NCBI RefSeq assembly: GCF_001649575.2
Contig: NC_051430.1
Location: forward strand, 15,120,433-15,184,432
DNA from: Kryptolebias marmoratus
Taxonomy: Eukaryota > Chordata > Actinopteri > Cyprinodontiformes > Rivulidae
Direction of reading: 5' to 3'
DNA: 64,000 nt
In this document: positions 58,555-64,000 of the stretch, one piece after another
Layout of the letters: every line of letters begins with the position of its first letter
Position numbering within the stretch: the stretch's first letter is position 1
Program-made: the position numbers and the translations under genes
Notes under the pieces: model-generated
Seen by the model: only the letters and a program-made list of their open reading frames with translations
Database searches by the model: none
What the model was told of the DNA's origin: nothing

Positions 58555-58671
58555 ATGTTTTGCCGAAATCAAACGACGAGAGCCACCGTGGCCCGCGGCT
58601 CTGCCCTGGAGATGGAGATACGGATAGGGAAGTTCAGGAGGAACGACCTCCAGGACGCACCACCATCACAG
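58555..58671 (+). CDS. Possible first coding exon of an unrecognised plus-strand gene
   Basis: ATG at 58555 opens 39 codons that run, in phase 0, to a donor CACAG|GTATCTG at 58671/58672. The peptide starts MFCRNQTTRATVARGS and contains EMEIRIGKFRRNDLQ; it is basic and hydrophilic with no signal peptide. A second in-frame ATG (~58612) is a possible start. CpG content is high through the exon. An upstream frame starting at 58385 overlaps it in another frame. I do not recognise the protein, and no second exon was found before the sequence breaks at the N (60838). The downstream exons may lie beyond the window. Confidence 0.35.
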
Positions 58672-60689
58672 GTATCTGAGCTCACCTCCTCTCTCTAACA
58701 CACACACACACACCAAATTCTCTCTGTTTACAGCTGTGACTCAGTTTCCTCTCTCCAACCTATGTGGCACACTTCATATCTGTTCTGAGGGTTTATAATT
58801 AAACCGCACCAGAAAGCTGTTGAGCTCCCAATGCCCAACTCTACTAATTATCTTCTAACGAGAACTTGTGAGCCATCTCGTTTTACATGCAATTCATGTT
58901 TTAACACTTTCTTTAAATGCTGTAACGTTTCTCCACCTGTTTGATCACCTGGACCTGCTTCCATGCCTCTTCAGCTTTGCCCGCAGGCTGTTGAACAGTC
59001 AGACACAAACTGCATCCTAAAGTTGAGCTCTGGGTCAAAGCTTGTGTATTTATTTATCTCAGCTGCTGTTTATCACTTTAAAAACGAACCAACACGATTT
59101 GCTCCTCTTCCTTCTTTGCAAAGCTCCCTTTTTTTTAACTTTCTCTCCCAGTCACACATACCTGCCTGTGAGCTCTCATGTTTGCTGATTGTGTTTGGTT
59201 TTAGTGCTGCCTTTTCGTTCTTCTCTTGTTGTAAAACGTCTGAAAGCGGTTGGTAACAGGGAAGAGTGACAATCAAATAGAGGGAGAGATGTGTGTGGGG
59301 TGTCTAAATGACTCAATTGTAAGAGGAAGCTTAAAGAATGTTAATGGTGTAATATGGACCATAAGACTGAGTATTGATTCTTTGTCTCCTCCTCCTTTTG
59401 GAATCTCTCCTTTCTTTGCTCCATGAAGTCATTAGATGTGTCTGAGCAGACACTGTTAGATTATGTTGTTTATCATTCATGTCACAGGAAACCACCAGCT
59501 ATAGCTGACCCCTGGGAGGTCAGGCACACTCCATCATATTGATCTGCTGTCAGAACGGTCTGATCTAGTGTCCAAAGTGGCCCGAACTCACACCTGCCAA
59601 ACAAGTTCACACACGTTATCACACATGATGACCCTCAACAGTTCAGTCTGAATGATCAGGCTAAAATAAGGAGATGTGTTTTAGTTTTCACCTCATGCGG
59701 TTTGAAGTCATCTTTCTAGAGTGACAGTATGAAGCAGTTTGCTTCAGAAGTGTTGTACGGCAGATGGTGTGCTACTTTGTCTGAATGGTGATTCAGATTT
59801 CACACAATTGTTTTTCTGTTTCATTTTTCATACTTTCTTTTTTTTTTGCAATCTATCTACGCCTGCATATTTGCCATTTTAACCAATCATGTATCAAAAC
59901 ATTCAGCTGATTCAGGAAATGGGTACTGTGACTTTTAATTTTGTAACTTATCAAAATCTTTGCTTTTTTTTCAGTTCCATCAAAATCGTTGTTTAGCATG
60001 CTTTTAGTTCTGTTTTTGTCTTCTTATGCTACTTTTAGCTTTTGGCTAGCCTTTTGCTCCTTGTAGCCTTTTATTGATTCATCAGAACCTATAAGGGAAT
60101 TTCATCTTAAGACAGAAATAATGGAGAAGTTCAAAATCATTGTTTTAAATCCTGAATTATTTCTATGCAGACTTTACTTTCCCCCTTTTGGTTTCTATAA
60201 TGGACATGCATAAGGATAAAGACTTTCTTCTTCTTCCACAACAATAACACAGTCCTTGTTTACTTCCTTACCTCTGTCTGTAAGTTGCTCTAAGCCGGTT
60301 CACATACAAGATTAATTTGCGCCTCTGACTTTGTTGCCAATGCTAATGATCCTCTTTCAGAGACAGGGACTTCCCTCTTGTTCTGTGTGTCCGGTCTCTC
60401 TCAATGCCACCCTGGAACCAGTGTGTGGCATTTCAATGAGAAGCTGTGAAAGCACCTTATATTCACTCTGCCAGGGAACATAACGTCTGGGTGTTTGAGC
60501 CCCTTATTTAAGCCTCTAAGCCTCTAAAATCTGTGTTTCTAAGATGGTTTTAGTTTATTTTGTTGAACCTTGTTGACGTATTGGCCAACAAAATTCATAG
60601 TTTTGGATTATCTTTAAATGCATGTCACTTCAGCAGCTTTAAAAAATAATCTAAAACACAAGTGAGGCTTAAACTTCTATCTGATTAGA

Positions 60690-60744
<55 letters not shown>

Positions 60745-60837
60745 TCCAGGCACATTGGAAGTAGAAAAAGTTGGACCAAATTTTCCCAGACTACTGATCC
60801 CACTATAGTTCATTTAAAGTATGAATTTGGTAAAATG
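58672..60837. other. Probable first intron or intergenic sequence up to the contig join
   Basis: (CA)n at ~58699-58712 and a (TC)n tract at 60692-60738 followed by CTCTCCAG. No coding exon recognised. The last unique bases end at 60837, next to the N. Confidence 0.45.
60692..60738 (+). repeat. (TC)n microsatellite, about 23 units
   Basis: Uninterrupted TC dinucleotides, 100 bp left of the N. Confidence 0.97.
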
Positions 60838-60838
60838 N
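60838..60838. other. Ambiguous base N, likely contig junction
   Basis: The only N in the window. The sequence to its left is unique and the sequence to its right repeats an earlier segment, which is what a one-base placeholder at an unresolved contig join would give. Confidence 0.8.
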
Positions 60839-63800
60839 TTTTTTTTTTTTTCAAATGAAAATGTACAGCGGTGGCAAAGTTTTATATTTCAATTCTCCTT
60901 ATTTGGCATTTCGTTGTTTCAGACTCTTCTTTATATCAAACTAAATAACCATTAAAGTAAAACGAGCTGGAGTGGTTTGTTCATTTAGAATTAGTTGATA
61001 AAACGTTCTGTTTGCACATTCAGACTTTTCATTTGGAAGAACTCTTTTGATGATAATTCCAGCCTTTAGTCTTGGGAGTAATGCTACAAACTTGGCACTT
61101 TTGTTTTCCGGATTATCTCTCATTCTTGGCCGAAGAAGTCAAGCCCAACCAGGCTGGAAGGAGAGTGTCGGCATCATTTTAGGTTATTCCGAAGTGCCTC
61201 ACTGGGTTAACGGTCAGACACTGGCTGGGTCTCTGAATCAGGAGATTCCTGAAGCTACTTGAATCAGGTTTTTGGTTAGAAACAGGATTTCTGACAGTTA
61301 ATTAATTTGTCAAAACACTTCAGTGTATTTTTACTTTGTGATAGTAGGGTATTAGGTTCAGACTGGTTAAAAAAATAAACAGCAAATGAATAACAAAATG
61401 TAGAAAAGTGACTATTTTTTTTAATTTAGAGCCCCTTTTTTAATATATTATTGTTTTATGAACTGACAATAAAACAGTTCCTAGTTGAGAGGGGAACCTC
61501 GTGATTGTGCGTGTCATGGACTCAATAATTTGGGGTTGTAATGGCAAAAATTGTCCAGCAGAAGTCAGAATCGTGTAATAAATTCCCATTGTAATGCAAA
61601 GCTTTGTAAATACATGAGACTGTTATTTTAAGCCATGCAGAGTCACAGCGATACACAGAGGAAGACTCTGCTCTTCCATCTCTTTTGACATGCCGGTGTG
61701 ATTGGGAGCCAGACTTGAGTACAGTTTTCATCCCCCCGACACCTTCCACACAGTAAATTTAGAGAATCGTTCCAGTTTTATGCTCTGCATCCAAGCTCTG
61801 TGTTTTCCCTGAGGTGTCCCCTCATCTCCCAGCCCATATAGGAACACATCCATCATAATGTTTTTCAGCTCACATCAGATGGGTTTATACTCCAGGGTGA
61901 TAGCAACTACTCTTTCAGCTACAGATATTATGCCACACTAAAGCAAATTCCCTGATTAAAATTTAAAAAAAAAGATTGAAATTAATGGGAAATTTTCACT
62001 TATCATTTACACCGTGGGCTAAGATTCTAATGTCTTCATTTAGGTTTTAAAGTGTCAGTGTTTGAGTTTTTTTTTTTTTTGCTCCTCCACTGCTTCCCCC
62101 TCCACGTCCTGCAATCTGAGTCTGTAATGTTGGAGTTTTAATAATGCAAGAACACAGAAGGAGGTAGAGCAGTGGCTGCAGATACTTTGTGCATGTTTAT
62201 ATTTAGAATCCACAGAACCACATGTAATTACAGTGGGAGCAGGAACGTTCATTCTGCTCAGCCTTTCATTCCACAAAAAGAAGGCCTAACGAATTCCCAG
62301 ATTTCCTCTACTTTGCTGCCCACTTACACCCACTCCTCTGGTTTGAAACTGGCAGGCAAGTGAATCAGATCATGTATATGTTTGTATGCAGGAGCGAGAG
62401 AAACATAATAGGGTTTTGTGTTAGGGATGTAACAGCATGATTGTCCTCCTTTTTTTTTTGTTTTAGCATGTGATTTCTTTTTTTTTCCTCCAGCTGCTCC
62501 ACAGCCATTGCTTTCTGAGTGAAGAGTGGCTCCCTTTGTTTGTATACTGACTGTGGCTGACATTTTATGGCCCACTGTGACTGCCCATATTTACGGCTGC
62601 GTTTGATTCTCGCTGAAGCCGACACTTTTGTCTTTGCTGCTTTGTATGCGCATGTGTGGAGGCAAAAAAAAAAAAAAGACAGAGTGAAAACTGGAGAAAC
62701 GGGAAGGATGTTAAAAGGAGAAAATGTAGACTGTGGTGTTTACAAATAGAATATGCACTATACACACAAAAAGTGATAAGCCAAACCTATCTTTTCCCCA
62801 CAGATGGGTTTAAAATCTGCCACGGCAAAGCCTGCACATAAACCAATTGCTTGCTTGACTCTGCAGCAAACTAAGCTGCCCAAAGGGCCCCCGGTAGAAC
62901 CCACGAGGAGTTTGAAGGGGATGGGGGGGGGTCTGACCTTGCTTGGGAAAGCACTGCTCCCCTCTGTGACTGTCTACCCCCTACTGACCACAGAGGCATA
63001 AAGCGTGCAAACATAATCTGTATTTTGCATAGTCCCCTTCTAGGAAATAGACATCTGAGTGAGATCACATCGCCGCATGAGTTTCAGGGGCCCTCAGCTA
63101 TCTACTCGAGCTTCCCACATCAACAAAAAAATCTGCTTTTATAGAAGCAACTTTGGGATTATTTGAAAAATAGACTTGTGCAAGCTTTTCTGCTTGGATT
63201 TAAAGAGGCAGAGCACCAAAGTCCCCCTGAAACACCAGTCAGAGGAGGGAGTACAGTAAACCTTTGTTGATGCAGGAAAGAACTAATGTGGACTATTAGG
63301 CGTAATTGTTGGGAGGTGTGTCTGTGTTCGGTTTGAAGCGGCTGGGAGACTATTTTCACAGTGAGCACGGTGCACCAGTCCGTTGAATAATGCTTTTGAA
63401 ATGCTGCACTGTTTCTTTCTTTTTCCAGTGGAAGACAAGAGTCAGACAAAAGGTAAAATGCCACAAGATTGCAGCAACTTGAAGTCAGGCTGGGGATTTC
63501 TCGAAGTTTGTTGTCTGCCCTCCATTGAAGCGGCTATAAAAGTTGCAAGCGGAAAGAAAATAACTGAACATTCGTGTACATTTTTTATCAGTTTGCTGGT
63601 TTCCAGCTCAAATCCCTCAGGCTTAGTCTGTTATTCCTGCCTTCTGGAAATCTTTGTTTTTTTTCTTCCTTTTGCAGGTGCAACAGTTGATCAGGGGTTG
63701 GGGGGTCACACAGAGAGTTAAATAAGAAATTCTTCACAAAAGCCTGTTTTTTTGTCAAATAGCTGCAATATCGGAACAGATTTTTCTAGTACATTACAGA

Positions 63801-64000
63801 AAATAAGTCAGAAAAAAAAGAATTTTCCAAACATCTCAAAACAGTTGGGTTTATTTCTCTGAGGGTCATGTTGGATGCGAGCCTGGGCATGTGAAAGATC
63901 TGGGTTTTCTTTCTGAGATTTATTCATCAGTGCTGCAAGATCACCCTCTGCCACAGAAGCTGACCTCTGTCAAACTCTGAGTGGACTGACCTCTGTGCCA
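60838..64000 (+). repeat. Direct duplication, copy 2 (3163 bp to the window end)
   Basis: Same sequence as 53564-56726, offset 7274. The single N at 60838 sits exactly where copy 1 has the first T of its T run, so the copy begins at the N. It runs to the window end without a detected difference and probably continues beyond. Confidence 0.97.

Noticed and set aside
60739..60780. Splice acceptor after the (TC)n tract (CTCTCCAG at ~60748)
   Set aside because: Any long TC tract followed by CAG mimics an acceptor, and the following sequence shows no coding frame before the contig join.
53564..64000. Idea that the duplication is a fish parallel of the human SMN1/SMN2 duplication
   Set aside because: The duplicated segment starts after the smn1 poly(A) signal and contains no smn1 exon; the N at its border points to assembly.

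Overview
The window is vertebrate nuclear DNA, almost certainly from a teleost fish, probably a percomorph. The evidence is AT-rich sequence with spliced genes, long (TG)n microsatellites, families of fish-type dispersed repeats, a BEL/Pao retrotransposon, and two genes (smn1, lzts1) whose predicted proteins resemble their vertebrate orthologues. There is no bacterial or viral gene organisation.

Layout. Positions 1-~5860 hold the 5' two thirds or more of a BEL/Pao LTR retrotransposon on the minus strand. Its Gag-Pol reading frame starts at 5323 and is open through protease, reverse transcriptase, RNase H and into the integrase core, where the window cuts it off. From ~5.9 to 35 kb I see no confident coding gene. 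This stretch has microsatellites, many decayed copies of one dispersed repeat family, three copies of another fish repeat, one large fold-back element (33744-34144), and a few isolated exon-like or promoter-like signals that may belong to untranslated upstream exons of lzts1 or to nothing.

Three protein genes are well supported. lzts1 (plus, coding exons 35186-39660, 8 coding exons, 655 aa) encodes a coiled-coil FEZ1-domain protein. ift25/hspb11 (minus, 47437-45071, 5 coding exons, 134 aa) encodes the intraflagellar transport complex B subunit IFT25. smn1 (plus, 47671-53398, 8 coding exons, 282 aa) encodes survival motor neuron protein with the Gemin2-binding helix, Tudor domain and YG box. 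ift25 and smn1 are divergent, with only 233 bp between their start codons, so they very likely share a bidirectional promoter. A possible first coding exon of an unrecognised gene lies at 58555-58671, behind a CpG-rich stretch.

The right end holds the most important technical point. 60838-64000 repeats 53564-56726 at a constant offset of 7274 bp with no difference found, and the second copy begins exactly at the single N of the window (60838). This looks like a contig join with an unresolved overlap or false duplication, though a very recent tandem duplication is not excluded.

Several small transposons are well defined by inverted ends and target-site duplications, including two hAT-like elements with near-perfect 8-bp duplications (42223-42437 and 51287-51831). 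An intron of ift25 carries a striking cluster of ten ACTAGT hexamers in 507 bp. I did not find a convincing new multi-gene system; the most unusual items are listed as findings.
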